Source: JABLTI01 sp035528035 (lineage in GTDB: Archaea > Asgardarchaeota > Heimdallarchaeia > JABLTI01). From it: a stretch of DNA of 64,000 nt. The notes beneath the pieces were generated by a model. That model saw only the letters and a program-made list of their open reading frames with translations, was not told the DNA's origin and ran no database searches. Positions 25,161-34,912 of this stretch are shown here, piece after piece (the first letter of the stretch is position 1; every line of letters starts with the position of its first letter). A program made the position numbers and the translations under genes. The DNA lies in contig DATKZI010000014.1 of NCBI GenBank assembly GCA_035528035.1, positions 310,001 through 374,000 of the forward strand, in the 5' to 3' direction.

Positions 25161-27296
25161 TTAATTAGCTTCCTTCTTTTTGTTCACTTTCTTCTTTGAG
25201 ATAAATAAAATCCCTAAAAGGACATTACCAATAATTATCATTGTTATAGTTAATGTTGGTCCTGCTACACCTGATGGATAATATGGATCTGTTGTATATG
25301 TTGGATTATCTCCAAAATATAAACTGAAATAACCAAATCGATAGATTTGTCTTACCCACAAGAAATATGTTCCTGCTGTTATTAATACAGGAGAACCAGG
25401 TATTATGATATCAACTAGCTGCCAATCTGAATCGTAAAGATAGATATAAGCTACTAATTCAGATGATTGTGGTACTATTCCAAGATATTTGCTTTCCTCA
25501 AATGTTGTTTGTATTAAGACATTAGAAACAGTGTCTGTTATCTCCCAAAAATTATTTTGATAATCGTCTGAATAAATTGACAAAGCATAATTCCAGTAAA
25601 TCTTTATGGGTTGTGTTGTTGTATTACCACTTAAAGTTAAAGTTGCTAGATTTTCTGAACCTAATTTTTCTATTTTGTAGATTATACCCTCAACACCAGA
25701 ATAGACTAAAGTTACTTCAAAATCTATCTCTGAACCAATATTTGATTCATAATATTCATTTGATCTTATCCATATATAGCCAGCTGATTGGTCTTCTAGA
25801 TCATAATAAATCATTACTGATGATTCATCTTCTAAAAAGATTATAGTTGTGGTTGAACCAAATACTTGTGGCGTTATTTCGATTGTCTCATTGTATATTA
25901 CCGTTTCTCCAATATTTCCCATTGTATCCATTGCTACTATATAATAGGATAGACTTTGTCCTTCAATGAGATCTGTTAATTCTATGTAATAAGTATCACC
26001 AACAGGGTCTATCAGAGGTAAGAAATCCCAATCAGGTTCTACAGGTCCATCTAAATCATCCATTGTGTAATAGAGACTTGCTGTTTGCACACCTGAAAGA
26101 TCTTCTATTTCTGCATAAATTTGCATATTATAAGAATAATCAGGTTGTAATAGGATTAGATTTGTCACCGTTATTGCAGGTGGAGCTAAATCAATCATTA
26201 TGTATAATGATTCTTGAGTCTCATAATCATAGTCACCACCTGTGGTGAATTCCGTCCAAGTTATATTTGCATAGAGATAAACAAAATATTCTCGAGATAA
26301 CTCAGAAGTCCACATTTGAATTAATTCTGGTAAATCAATTGGTTCAGGTAATGATTGCATTTCTTGTAGATTAACACTTTCACCATTTGTATATTCAGCA
26401 ATCCATGTAAATTGGTTTTCTAATATTGGATCTGGTCCCGTTCTCACGGTACTTATTATTACTCCTTTTTCCTTTAGATTCGTTACTACATTCAATAATT
26501 GTGAACCATTATAATATTCAGCAGTTGAACTTACTCCTACTATATGTCCTGGGTCACAATTTTCATCCCCTACCATTATAATCATTTTTGCTACATCTTC
26601 ACGCCAACTCCAGCTATTGGCTAAATAAAGAGCATCTCCCCATGGCTCAACTCTACCAGATACTGTTATACCATCAATGAATTGATTAATTGCTACAAAA
26701 TCATCTGTAAAGACGCGATAATTTTCTGGATGCTCTTGTGGATATTCAGAATAGAAGTCCCAACCATAAATTATTACTCCAACTCGTAATGAGGGAATTT
26801 TCTGTTCTAAATAATCCATTATATTTAGGAATTCTACTTTTACTGAATCTATTTCGTCTCCCATTGATCCACTTGCATCAAACATTAAACAAACATCTGC
26901 TGCCTGATTTTCAATGCCACTAGTACCAAGAGACTCATTTAAAATCACTTCTATACCATAAGACGTGGAGAATCCACTATTTAGTAGACTCGTTTCTTGA
27001 TGTTCAGGATATGCATCAGAAAATTCTGCGTACTCACCAATAAACCCAAAATCCACAGCTATATCCCCAACAGGATCTAAACCTGTATTTTCTAATGTTA
27101 GATTTCCTAACGCCCCCTGCGCTTTCCCTATTATTGTTTGATTTACTTCAAAATTTATTAATAAATCATTTTTTGTTTTCGGTTCAGGTAAAGTCTGAGG
27201 GGTTTCAGTTAATGCTTCACTAAAATTGAAATTGATAAACAAACTAGTTAAAAAACCAATACAAATCATCATACTGATCAAGGATTTTTTTCGCAT
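25161..27296 (-). CDS. Secreted von Willebrand factor A (VWA) protein, membrane anchored
   Basis: 711 residues; GGGTG precedes the ATG. Signal peptide at residues 5-28. A short beta domain (45-130) precedes a VWA domain from about 134 to 330, where FDASGSMGDEID gives the metal-ion site Asp140-x-Ser142-x-Ser144. Beta-sandwich segments of PPC or Ig-like type follow to about 650, then a membrane helix (about 675-697) and KKKVNKKKEAN. VWA domains bind proteins through a Mg ion. It is transcribed first in a probable operon with the RING-like membrane protein, suggesting that the two act together at the surface. Confidence 0.85.
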   Translation of the reverse strand: MRKKSLISMMICIGFLTSLFINFNFSEALTETPQTLPEPKTKNDLLINFEVNQTIIGKAQGALGNLTLENTGLDPVGDIAVDFGFIGEYAEFSDAYPEHQETSLLNSGFSTSYGIEVILNESLGTSGIENQAADVCLMFDASGSMGDEIDSVKVEFLNIMDYLEQKIPSLRVGVIIYGWDFYSEYPQEHPENYRVFTDDFVAINQFIDGITVSGRVEPWGDALYLANSWSWREDVAKMIIMVGDENCDPGHIVGVSSTAEYYNGSQLLNVVTNLKEKGVIISTVRTGPDPILENQFTWIAEYTNGESVNLQEMQSLPEPIDLPELIQMWTSELSREYFVYLYANITWTEFTTGGDYDYETQESLYIMIDLAPPAITVTNLILLQPDYSYNMQIYAEIEDLSGVQTASLYYTMDDLDGPVEPDWDFLPLIDPVGDTYYIELTDLIEGQSLSYYIVAMDTMGNIGETVIYNETIEITPQVFGSTTTIIFLEDESSVMIYYDLEDQSAGYIWIRSNEYYESNIGSEIDFEVTLVYSGVEGIIYKIEKLGSENLATLTLSGNTTTQPIKIYWNYALSIYSDDYQNNFWEITDTVSNVLIQTTFEESKYLGIVPQSSELVAYIYLYDSDWQLVDIIIPGSPVLITAGTYFLWVRQIYRFGYFSLYFGDNPTYTTDPYYPSGVAGPTLTITMIIIGNVLLGILFISKKKVNKKKEAN

Positions 27297-27514
27297 TTTT
27301 TTTCAACACCCTGTTTTTTTTTAAAAAAGATTGCCAGTTCCAACCGATATTCACATTAGGACTTGATAATACTATATACATAATTTGATTTAAGTTATCT
27401 GTAGTGAAAGTTTCAGAACTGTTTCTAAACTATTTGGATATTGAAAAGGAGTTTTACTATGAAAAAAAGAAAAAAAAGACTTTAGAACAATAAATTGCTT
27501 TTGTAGGTATTCTT

Positions 27515-28615
27515 CTAACATTTATTGTTAAATAAAAGCTCTTTACCTTCTAGTGTATAGTATTTCTTTAATAAGTTAGCAGAAAGACATGAATGAATTG
27601 GTAAAACATAGATTATATCGCCAATTTTTATTTTATTGATCAATTCCTCATTTGCCTTAATGATACCATGTTCTTGGCTTACAGAGGAAACAAATACATC
27701 TGGAATTATTTTGCCCCATTCATTTCCTTCAGATAAAGCAATTAAACCATAATTTTTAGTTCCATCATCATTTACTAAGTGATCCTTTGACAGATGGATT
27801 GCTCCTCCATAAATAACTATTTCATTTCTTTCAGGGTGTGTAGCAACAACTGGACATGCAACAGCAGCAGCGATATTTTCTTCTTTACAAGAGCCTAAAT
27901 GCAATTGCATAATATCATAGAATACAAAATTACCAGGACGTATTTCATCCACTCCTGAAAAATCATCTATTACACTACAAGATGGTGTATCGCCAATCGA
28001 CAATTTTACATGAGCAAATCCTTGTAAAAATAATCTCTCTTGAATATTTTTTAATTTGAGGAGAGTATCTTCATAAATGTCACTAATTTCACAAGTAGAT
28101 TTAGTAGCATAAGAATGACCTGCATGCACTAATAATCCTAGAAAATGCATTTTATCTGAATGTTTTATTTCTCGAATTAATTTAGAGATTTTCCCTTCAT
28201 CATTCCAATCTAATCCAGTTCGATGATAACCAGTATCAATTTTTATCCAAATATTTACTTTTGATGTAAGATGTTCTATTAGAAAAGCGACAGTTTCATG
28301 TGATTCTACAAGTAAACCCAATTGTATTTTCTGTGCTAGACTATTGATTTGTTCAATTTGATTTATATTTACCGGAAAAGCGACAGTAATGTTATCCCAT
28401 CCATTTTCAGCAAAATATTCAGCCATACTAACAGAAGAAACAGTAATAGCTTCTACACCTAAATCAAGAAACCACTTCCCTATATCTGCTGATTGATGTG
28501 TTTTAAAATGTGGACGAAATAAGACATCACTTCTATGAGCTTTTTCTAACATATTAGCGATATTATTTCGAACCTTTTTTTCATTAACTATCATAGTTGG
28601 TTTAGTGATTTTCAT
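27515..28615 (-). CDS. D-threonine aldolase / D-serine dehydratase-like PLP enzyme
   Basis: About 366 residues from ATG 28615 (GTG three codons earlier is possible). The N-terminal alanine-racemase-type barrel has the PLP lysine in FRPHFKTHQS and the substrate-site motifs GLLVHAGHSY and SIGDTPSCS. The C-terminal domain has GGAIHLSKD, SVSQEHGII and the zinc pair in LPIHSCLSANL. This combination defines the D-threonine aldolase / eukaryotic-type D-serine dehydratase family. It would split D-threonine into glycine and acetaldehyde or dehydrate D-serine; the sequence alone does not decide. Cytoplasmic, and a single gene with no obvious operon partner. Confidence 0.88.
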   Translation of the reverse strand: MKITKPTMIVNEKKVRNNIANMLEKAHRSDVLFRPHFKTHQSADIGKWFLDLGVEAITVSSVSMAEYFAENGWDNITVAFPVNINQIEQINSLAQKIQLGLLVESHETVAFLIEHLTSKVNIWIKIDTGYHRTGLDWNDEGKISKLIREIKHSDKMHFLGLLVHAGHSYATKSTCEISDIYEDTLLKLKNIQERLFLQGFAHVKLSIGDTPSCSVIDDFSGVDEIRPGNFVFYDIMQLHLGSCKEENIAAAVACPVVATHPERNEIVIYGGAIHLSKDHLVNDDGTKNYGLIALSEGNEWGKIIPDVFVSSVSQEHGIIKANEELINKIKIGDIIYVLPIHSCLSANLLKKYYTLEGKELLFNNKC

Positions 28616-28735
28616 TTGATACACTCACAGTTTTTATGCGATAATCTATCCAAGCTTCACTGAAAAAGTTTACTCTATTATTTCTGAAGCTAAGTGAATA
28701 GAATAAATGAAAAGAAAAAGGAAATGAAAGAATGG

Positions 28736-30334
28736 TTAATTCTTTCGTTTTCTAATTAAGATAGTTCCTAAAGCTAAACAAGCTAGAGCAGCTAACACTG
28801 GAACAATAGGTAGTGGTGCAGTAGGTGTTTCTGTTACTGTTGTAATTCCAGTCATCCAATCTATATCCAAACGGTAATTTAATACTGCCATTGGATACCA
28901 AGATTTAGTTGCAGTTACTGTTATAAATTCTGGTTCATCGGAAGCAGGTAATGATACTTCATAAATACCATTTCCTTCAAAAGTTGCAGGATAATCAGTG
29001 CCATTATAATTAATTGAAACTGTTGCATCGTCTACTTCTAAACCAGCTTGATCTGTTACTTTGTATTGAATTGTATGAGTTGGTGTTCCAAGAATTTCAT
29101 CATAGACATCAATGTATAAAGCGGGTGAAGCATATGGAACATAGATATGAACTGTGTTGAGGATATATACCGGAACGTAATAAATTGTATAGATAAAGAA
29201 GGGGATAATCACTGGTATGAATATAAATCGTATTGGTAGTACAATTGCGATATTTACATTAATTATGAATATTATTTGTATCAGCCAAAATTCAAAATGG
29301 AATATGAATGTTAGTTGCCAGATAAGAATTGAGATAAACACAAACACAATTTCGATGTATTCATAAACAATTACAATTTGCGAATAGTAGATCTTTATTT
29401 CGAATGTATAGTAAATAATCACCATTAGTAATTCTATAATTGCTATATAGATTATGATAGTTATATCCCAAATTAGTATTACTAATCTTTCTAGGAATAA
29501 ACCAAAATACCAAGTGATTGATATGTAATCAAAGATTAAAACGAGCATCATAAAACTTAGATAGATTTCCATGCCAGCCCAAGAAATACTAATACCATTA
29601 AAATCGATATTTATTGAAATTAATGGATCCGTATAAATCGGTAAAAATGCACCTGGTATAGGACCTGAAACAAGTCCTGTAGCAAAGAAATTGATAATAA
29701 ATCCACCAGCATTCCAGTCAATAAGAATATTATCAAATAGTTTTGTACCAATTATAAAAGATGTATCACTTAATCTAGTCACATTTATATCGAGAGGACC
29801 ACCAACTCCATCATCAAGGAATAATGTAGTTCCATCGAAATTTATTGTATGTGTACCATCAAAAATCTCGAAATCTTTGGAAGTCGAATTAAAACTAAAA
29901 GTTGCCATTTCAGGAGGACCAAGAATAGTCACATCCCATTGGTCACCATTTGGTCCAGAGCTTCCTAATTCTAAAGAGTAATCTGGTAGATCAATACTTA
30001 GATGTTCACCTTTGTCATCTGTTCTAAAATCAACATCAAATAATTCTTCATCTGCTTGTGGAGTTAAACCAGAATCTAGTTTAGTACAAACCACACCCAA
30101 GTTAGTAGAATTATGAGTTAAATCCAATTGGTAAGTATTATTCAACAAGATAGTAGTTGATTCAGATGTTTGCTCTATGATTTCAATGGTGTTACCATCA
30201 TAATCATAGACTGTATTAGTACCAATAGTCTGATTATCCATCATTTCAGGTTGTACGGCTGCTGTTCCTGAATATGCGGGGAGCATTATTAGTAGGGATA
30301 ATATAGCTATTGCATAAATTATTTTTTTGTTCAC
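28736..30334 (-). CDS. Membrane protein with an extreme Ile/Tyr/Phe-rich core
   Basis: About 532 residues from GTG 30334, which has GAGGAG 10 nt upstream; the TTG at 30352 lies before that site. Signal peptide at 4-25. Residues 30-250 are an Asp/Asn/Thr-rich beta ectodomain. Then roughly 150 residues consist almost wholly of Ile, Val, Phe, Tyr and Trp, with alternating patterns such as FEIKIYYSQIVIVYEYIEIV. After this a bacterial-Ig-like strand set (QYKVTDQAGLEVDDATVSI), a Thr/Pro linker and a C-terminal anchor ending IRKRKN. The core could be several membrane helices or an amphipathic beta region. No family recognised. Confidence 0.7.
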   Translation of the reverse strand: MNKKIIYAIAILSLLIMLPAYSGTAAVQPEMMDNQTIGTNTVYDYDGNTIEIIEQTSESTTILLNNTYQLDLTHNSTNLGVVCTKLDSGLTPQADEELFDVDFRTDDKGEHLSIDLPDYSLELGSSGPNGDQWDVTILGPPEMATFSFNSTSKDFEIFDGTHTINFDGTTLFLDDGVGGPLDINVTRLSDTSFIIGTKLFDNILIDWNAGGFIINFFATGLVSGPIPGAFLPIYTDPLISINIDFNGISISWAGMEIYLSFMMLVLIFDYISITWYFGLFLERLVILIWDITIIIYIAIIELLMVIIYYTFEIKIYYSQIVIVYEYIEIVFVFISILIWQLTFIFHFEFWLIQIIFIINVNIAIVLPIRFIFIPVIIPFFIYTIYYVPVYILNTVHIYVPYASPALYIDVYDEILGTPTHTIQYKVTDQAGLEVDDATVSINYNGTDYPATFEGNGIYEVSLPASDEPEFITVTATKSWYPMAVLNYRLDIDWMTGITTVTETPTAPLPIVPVLAALACLALGTILIRKRKN

Positions 30335-30551
30335 AATCAATTTTCTCCTCAATAATTTTAGCCCAAATTATTGATTTTATAAGAGCTAATATAGAATTAA
30401 GGAGGTTTGTGTATATGACTTTTTCTTATGTGACAAATCATTAAGCTTTAGATAATTATTTCTCTAGTTTAAATTAAATAGAATTTCAATTAAAGTTTTA
30501 AAACCAATGAGTTACATTTATCTTATTGAAAATTCAGTTCGTGTAAATACT

Positions 30552-31706
30552 ATGAAATATTTGGTCCTTGGTTCTGGTTTAATGGGTCGTGCAGTTGCTT
30601 ATGACTTGCTTATGCATAAGGATACGGAAGAAATTCGATTAGCTGATATTGATTACAAACGGGCAAAGAGTATTGCTTCTTGGTTAAAAGATCCACGAGT
30701 AAAACCTATGCAAGTAGATGTTTCTAATGAAGAACAAGTTTTGAATGCTATGGTAGAAATTGACACTGTTATCGGTTGTGTCTCTTATACCTATAACTAC
30801 CAACTAACAAAAGCAGCAATCAATTCAGGAGCTAATTTTTGTGATTTAGGAGGTAATAATGCAGTTGTATCTAAGCAATTTTCTCTCTTTAGTGAAGCTA
30901 AACGAGCACAAGTAACTGTTATGCCTGATTGCGGTTTAGCACCAGGAGTAGCTAGTGTAATAGTAACTGCTGGAGCAAAACAATTTGATTCTCTTGAAGA
31001 AATTCATATTAGAGTTGGAGGATTACCTCAACACCCTAAACCTCCTTTAAATTATTCACTTATTTTTTCTGTTCAAGGATTAACGAACGAATATATAGAA
31101 ATAGCTGAGGTTATTCGAGATGGAAAAGTCGTTCTAGTGGAACCACTCACCGAAATTGAAGAAATTGAATTTCCCAAACCATTTGGTAAATTAGAAGCTT
31201 TTCAGACATCAGGTGGTACTTCCACTCTTCCCAAAACTTTCTTAGGGAAGGTTAAAACTCTTGATTACAAAACCATTAGATATAAAGGTCATTGTGAAAA
31301 AATGAAAGCCATGCTAGATATTGGTTTTAAAAATGACAAAGAAATCGATTTCAATGGTTGTAAAATCTCTCCCCGTAAATTCTTTGAAAAAATTTTAGTT
31401 GATAAGCTCACTGATGAGAATAATAAAGATGTAACATTAGTAAGAGTCGAAATTATTGGATATCAAAATGAAATCAAGAAAAAATTAACTTATCAAATCA
31501 TTGACTATTATGATGAGAAAAATAATTTATCCTCGATGATGCGAATGACTGCTTTTCCAACAGCAATAATTGCTAGAATGATGGCTTTAAGTGAAATCCA
31601 ACTTGATGGTGTTATCACTCAAGAGTTTAATGTACCACCCGAGAAAATGTTGGAAGAATTACGAAAAAGAGATATCAAGATAGAAGAGAAATGGGAACAA
31701 CTATAA
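30552..31706 (+). CDS. Saccharopine dehydrogenase-like NAD(P)-binding oxidoreductase
   Basis: 384 residues from ATG 30552, which places the Rossmann loop at the N-terminus (MKYLVLGSGLMGRAVAYDL); an ATG 15 codons upstream adds residues that are not family-like. IRLADIDYKRA is the second strand with its acidic tip, and FCDLGGNN then MPDCGLAPGVAS are conserved in saccharopine or lysine dehydrogenase relatives. Members oxidise or reduce amino-acid adducts with NAD(P); substrate here is unknown, but lysine or polyamine metabolism is likely. It converges with the phosphatase gene, stops 14 bp apart. Confidence 0.85.
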   Translation: MKYLVLGSGLMGRAVAYDLLMHKDTEEIRLADIDYKRAKSIASWLKDPRVKPMQVDVSNEEQVLNAMVEIDTVIGCVSYTYNYQLTKAAINSGANFCDLGGNNAVVSKQFSLFSEAKRAQVTVMPDCGLAPGVASVIVTAGAKQFDSLEEIHIRVGGLPQHPKPPLNYSLIFSVQGLTNEYIEIAEVIRDGKVVLVEPLTEIEEIEFPKPFGKLEAFQTSGGTSTLPKTFLGKVKTLDYKTIRYKGHCEKMKAMLDIGFKNDKEIDFNGCKISPRKFFEKILVDKLTDENNKDVTLVRVEIIGYQNEIKKKLTYQIIDYYDEKNNLSSMMRMTAFPTAIIARMMALSEIQLDGVITQEFNVPPEKMLEELRKRDIKIEEKWEQL

Positions 31707-31720
31707 TTTAATCTAGTTGC

Positions 31721-32164
31721 TCACATTTCATATTTTAAAATGAATTCTCTTTGTTCCTGAGTCTCTACAGCACAAGGACGAACTTTTTTTACATTTTGTA
31801 TAGCCTTTTCAGGATCTTTTTCACCATAAACAAATCGTTCAGCTAAAGCTAACATGAGTCCTGTACGACCACATCCAGCCCAACAATGAATTAAAACAGG
31901 TTTTTTTTCTTCTCTATATTTTACCAATAATGAAATAAATTCCTTAACTTGTGATTTTGTGGGAGTCATATAGTCTGTAATAAAAATTTCATGATGGATA
32001 AAATAATCGTCAAATTTTGTTTTTTGCTTAATTTCTTGAATTCCTTTATTAAATGAAATAATTACTTTTATACCAATTTTCTTGAGATATTCAAAATCAT
32101 CAATCGTTTGTGGTATTTCTGAACCATATAATTGATTTTCTTTAAAACAAAAAACATCTAACAT
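31721..32164 (-). CDS. Dual-specificity protein phosphatase
   Basis: 147 residues, the compact cysteine-phosphatase fold. The signature HCWAGCGRTG carries nucleophile Cys94 and phosphate-binding Arg100; Asp64 in ITDYMTPT is the likely general acid. RPCAVETQEQREF is the conserved closing helix. It should remove phosphate from tyrosine or serine/threonine in proteins. It is downstream of HflX and the small membrane protein on the same strand, 73 bp from the latter. Confidence 0.88.
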   Translation of the reverse strand: MLDVFCFKENQLYGSEIPQTIDDFEYLKKIGIKVIISFNKGIQEIKQKTKFDDYFIHHEIFITDYMTPTKSQVKEFISLLVKYREEKKPVLIHCWAGCGRTGLMLALAERFVYGEKDPEKAIQNVKKVRPCAVETQEQREFILKYEM

Positions 32165-32237
32165 TAATTTAAATCACAAAATTATAATGGTTTTTTACCT
32201 ATAAATAATTATTAGTTTACTCAGATTCAAGTAAAGT

Positions 32238-32807
32238 TTAGTCTTTATCCAATCCCCAAAATTTCTTTTCTGCTCCTGCTGCTTCATCTCTTCTTCGTTC
32301 TACATCTGGGTCAACTAATTCTTCTTTTTGTTCGCCTTCTTTTGGTTCTAATTTTTTAGCTCTTATAAGATAAGTAATTACTGAAACGATCAAAATTAAA
32401 GTAGCTAAAACGCCTATTGTTGTTCTAATTGGATTTTTTTCATTATCTGTTGGATCAATATTTAAATCAATTATAAAACTCCCTTCAGAATAACCTTCAG
32501 AGTGTATTACGAAATATATTGAATTTGTGTTTGAAATAGTAAATACCTTTGTTTGTTCGAGCTCAATTTCCTTTGTTACACTATTAATGGTAGCATTTAT
32601 CCCAACACCAGAAGTTACAGTTATAGAAATTGTACCATTATAATTTGTATCTGTTTCTATATCCAATAATACTTTAGAACCTGAATTAACAACAAAATCG
32701 TCTTCTAGAGTATCTCCTTTACTATTAGAAATACAAATCAAACTATTCAAACTCATTATTAAAATTAGACTTATTATTAGAGGTTTTTTAGAGATTATTT
32801 TGACCAT
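32238..32807 (-). CDS. Single-pass membrane protein with small ectodomain
   Basis: 189 residues. Signal peptide at about 8-28, a beta-rich ectodomain (35-125) of PPC-like character, one membrane helix (about 133-153) and a charged cytoplasmic tail ending FWGLDKD. Its ATG overlaps the HflX stop in a TAATG junction, so the two are translationally coupled. That link to a ribosome-associated GTPase is unusual; no function can be assigned. Confidence 0.7.
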   Translation of the reverse strand: MVKIISKKPLIISLILIMSLNSLICISNSKGDTLEDDFVVNSGSKVLLDIETDTNYNGTISITVTSGVGINATINSVTKEIELEQTKVFTISNTNSIYFVIHSEGYSEGSFIIDLNIDPTDNEKNPIRTTIGVLATLILIVSVITYLIRAKKLEPKEGEQKEELVDPDVERRRDEAAGAEKKFWGLDKD

Positions 32808-34240
32808 TATTCATCCCTTTTTTTCTTGATCTCATCTATTGTTGTTTTTAATCCCAAATTTTCAAGATCAATATTCTGTTCATTATCAGACTTAATTTCA
32901 TCCTCATTCATATCAAATACAACAAATTCTTCACCAGTTTCTGATTTTATTACTGTGAATTTATCTTCATAAGCATCTTTTTGGTCATGCTTCTTTATTT
33001 GTTTTTCAAATTGCTCTTTATTTACAAATTCGATGTCAATTTTAGATTTCATTATTATATTGTACAAGTATTGAGCTAATCGTTCATTTGTTTCAAATTT
33101 TAATTCTATTTCTTGTGGATAATAACTTTCACTTGTGATTCTTGTTTTATTATGTAACTGTGAGATTAATGACATTCCTTCATTTGTATTTGGTATCTTT
33201 AAATGAAAGTGATAAGTCTCAAGTATAATTAGAATTTCTTTCTTAAGAATATCTATATTAATCTGATTTTTCGCGCTAATAGATATAACATTTTTTCCTA
33301 GAAGAGTTTCAACTGCAGCTATTTTTTGTTCAATATTTTGGGCAATATCCATTTTATTTAGCACAGGAATTAATGGTATATTTTCAGCTGCTATAGCACC
33401 TAAGGTATTAATTGACGCTAAAGATTTTCGTTTAATATTTTCTATTGAGTCGTTGCCATCTATTAATAGGAGAATTAGATCTGCTTGATTTATTTCTTTT
33501 AGAGTTGCATAAAAAGCATCTACTAATGAATGAGGTAATCTTGAGATAAAACCTACAGTATCAGTAACTAAGATTTTCCTCCCAAGAGCATCCGAGCTTC
33601 TTGTAACAGTATCTAACGTAGTGAACATCCTACCACTAACTTCTACATCAGCAGCAGTTAAGCAGTTCATGAGAGTACTTTTTCCAGCATTGGTATATCC
33701 TGCAATAGCGACCAAATCAAATCCAGAAAGTAATCTTCTTTTCATCCTGATATCCTTAGAGACTTTAATAAGTTCAAGCTTCTTTTCCAAGTTTCTAACA
33801 AGAGCGTTCTTAGCAACAATAGAACGATGACTCTCAAAACGAGATCTGCCTGATTTTTTGAGTGCTGCTAAGCGTATCTGTGTTAAAGCTTCTTGTGTCC
33901 CAGCTCTTTGAATAAAAATCTCGAGAATAAGTTCAAGACGATCTATAATTGGAACATGCCACATAGCTGTTAAATTATCATAATGAACAGCTTCAAGTTT
34001 ATTTTCTATTATAACTATATCAGCATTTAGTTCTTTTACGCGTCCTTTGATTTCTCTAGCCTTTCCTTTTCCAAATAGATACGCATGATTTATCTGATCG
34101 ATATTTTGAACAATTCTATCAACTACCTCGTATCCTGAAATATAGGCTAATTCAGTTAGCTCTGCAAGATGATCTCCTTCCTTTCTATCTGTAACAGCTT
34201 CTACCAGTATTGCTCTCTGTTTAGTAGATTTTGAGGACAT
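32807..34240 (-). CDS. hflX: HflX family GTPase
   Basis: 477 residues; GGTGA lies 6 nt before the ATG. The N-terminal HflX domain (10-170) has LFGKGKAREI and FIQRAGTQEALTQ. The GTPase domain has the P-loop GYTNAGKST at 181-189, switch TTLD at 207-210, DTVG at 227-230 and NKMD for guanine choice. HflX binds the large ribosomal subunit and can split stalled or stressed ribosomes. The 110-residue C-terminal tail (from about 370) is longer and more charged than in many bacterial members. It forms an operon with the overlapping small membrane gene. Confidence 0.93.
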   Translation of the reverse strand: MSSKSTKQRAILVEAVTDRKEGDHLAELTELAYISGYEVVDRIVQNIDQINHAYLFGKGKAREIKGRVKELNADIVIIENKLEAVHYDNLTAMWHVPIIDRLELILEIFIQRAGTQEALTQIRLAALKKSGRSRFESHRSIVAKNALVRNLEKKLELIKVSKDIRMKRRLLSGFDLVAIAGYTNAGKSTLMNCLTAADVEVSGRMFTTLDTVTRSSDALGRKILVTDTVGFISRLPHSLVDAFYATLKEINQADLILLLIDGNDSIENIKRKSLASINTLGAIAAENIPLIPVLNKMDIAQNIEQKIAAVETLLGKNVISISAKNQINIDILKKEILIILETYHFHLKIPNTNEGMSLISQLHNKTRITSESYYPQEIELKFETNERLAQYLYNIIMKSKIDIEFVNKEQFEKQIKKHDQKDAYEDKFTVIKSETGEEFVVFDMNEDEIKSDNEQNIDLENLGLKTTIDEIKKKRDE

Positions 34241-34442
34241 TTGAAATCACCTTGTAGATTATATATTTTCTTTTTACTGGATAAACAAAACTCCCAAATA
34301 AAAGTTAGTCTATATATCTGTATTCAAATTAACTAAATAAGGTGAATTTTTTAATTTTTCCTAATCTTAGTTTAATGCAAATTTAGACAATTCTTAAAAA
34401 TTTGAACATATTTTAACTAACTACTGAAAGAGATGAATATTC

Positions 34443-34832
34443 TTGCATGTTGATGTACATAAAGACGAACCAGAAAAGTTTGAGCAGCGACTTTCTGAGA
34501 TTAATCATTTATTAGAAGAGAATTCTTCTAATGCAGAATTATTGTTGGAAAAATCTTCTTGCTTACGTCATTTAGATAGATATGAGGATGCGTTAGTTGT
34601 TCATGATTTATTGATTTCATTAGAACCTGAAAATATAGATTATATTTTTATGAAAGGTTTAATATTAATTGAGTGTTCAAAGGAAGAACAAGCATTAGAT
34701 TGTTTTAATAAAATTCTTGAAAAAAATCCAGCACATCGAGACAGTCTTTTTAATATTGGACTTGCTTTGAAACGTCTAGGTAGAAATGTCGAAGCAAAAG
34801 AATATATGAAAAAAGCTCTAAAGATTCCATAG
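34443..34832 (+). CDS. Short TPR-repeat protein
   Basis: 129 residues from TTG 34443. Three TPR units are visible from about residue 22: AELLLEKSSCLRHLDRYEDA, FMKGLILIECSKEEQALDCF and LFNIGLALKRLGRNVEAKEY, each with the usual A/G-x-L and A pattern. A protein-binding adaptor. It precedes NurA by 80 bp in the same direction. Confidence 0.75.
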   Translation: MHVDVHKDEPEKFEQRLSEINHLLEENSSNAELLLEKSSCLRHLDRYEDALVVHDLLISLEPENIDYIFMKGLILIECSKEEQALDCFNKILEKNPAHRDSLFNIGLALKRLGRNVEAKEYMKKALKIP

Positions 34833-34912
34833 TTAGATCATTAGGATATTTCATGATAATAGTGTTTATATTTACTAATAGTAAACTTGATGTTGATGGT
34901 AAGTGATTAAAA

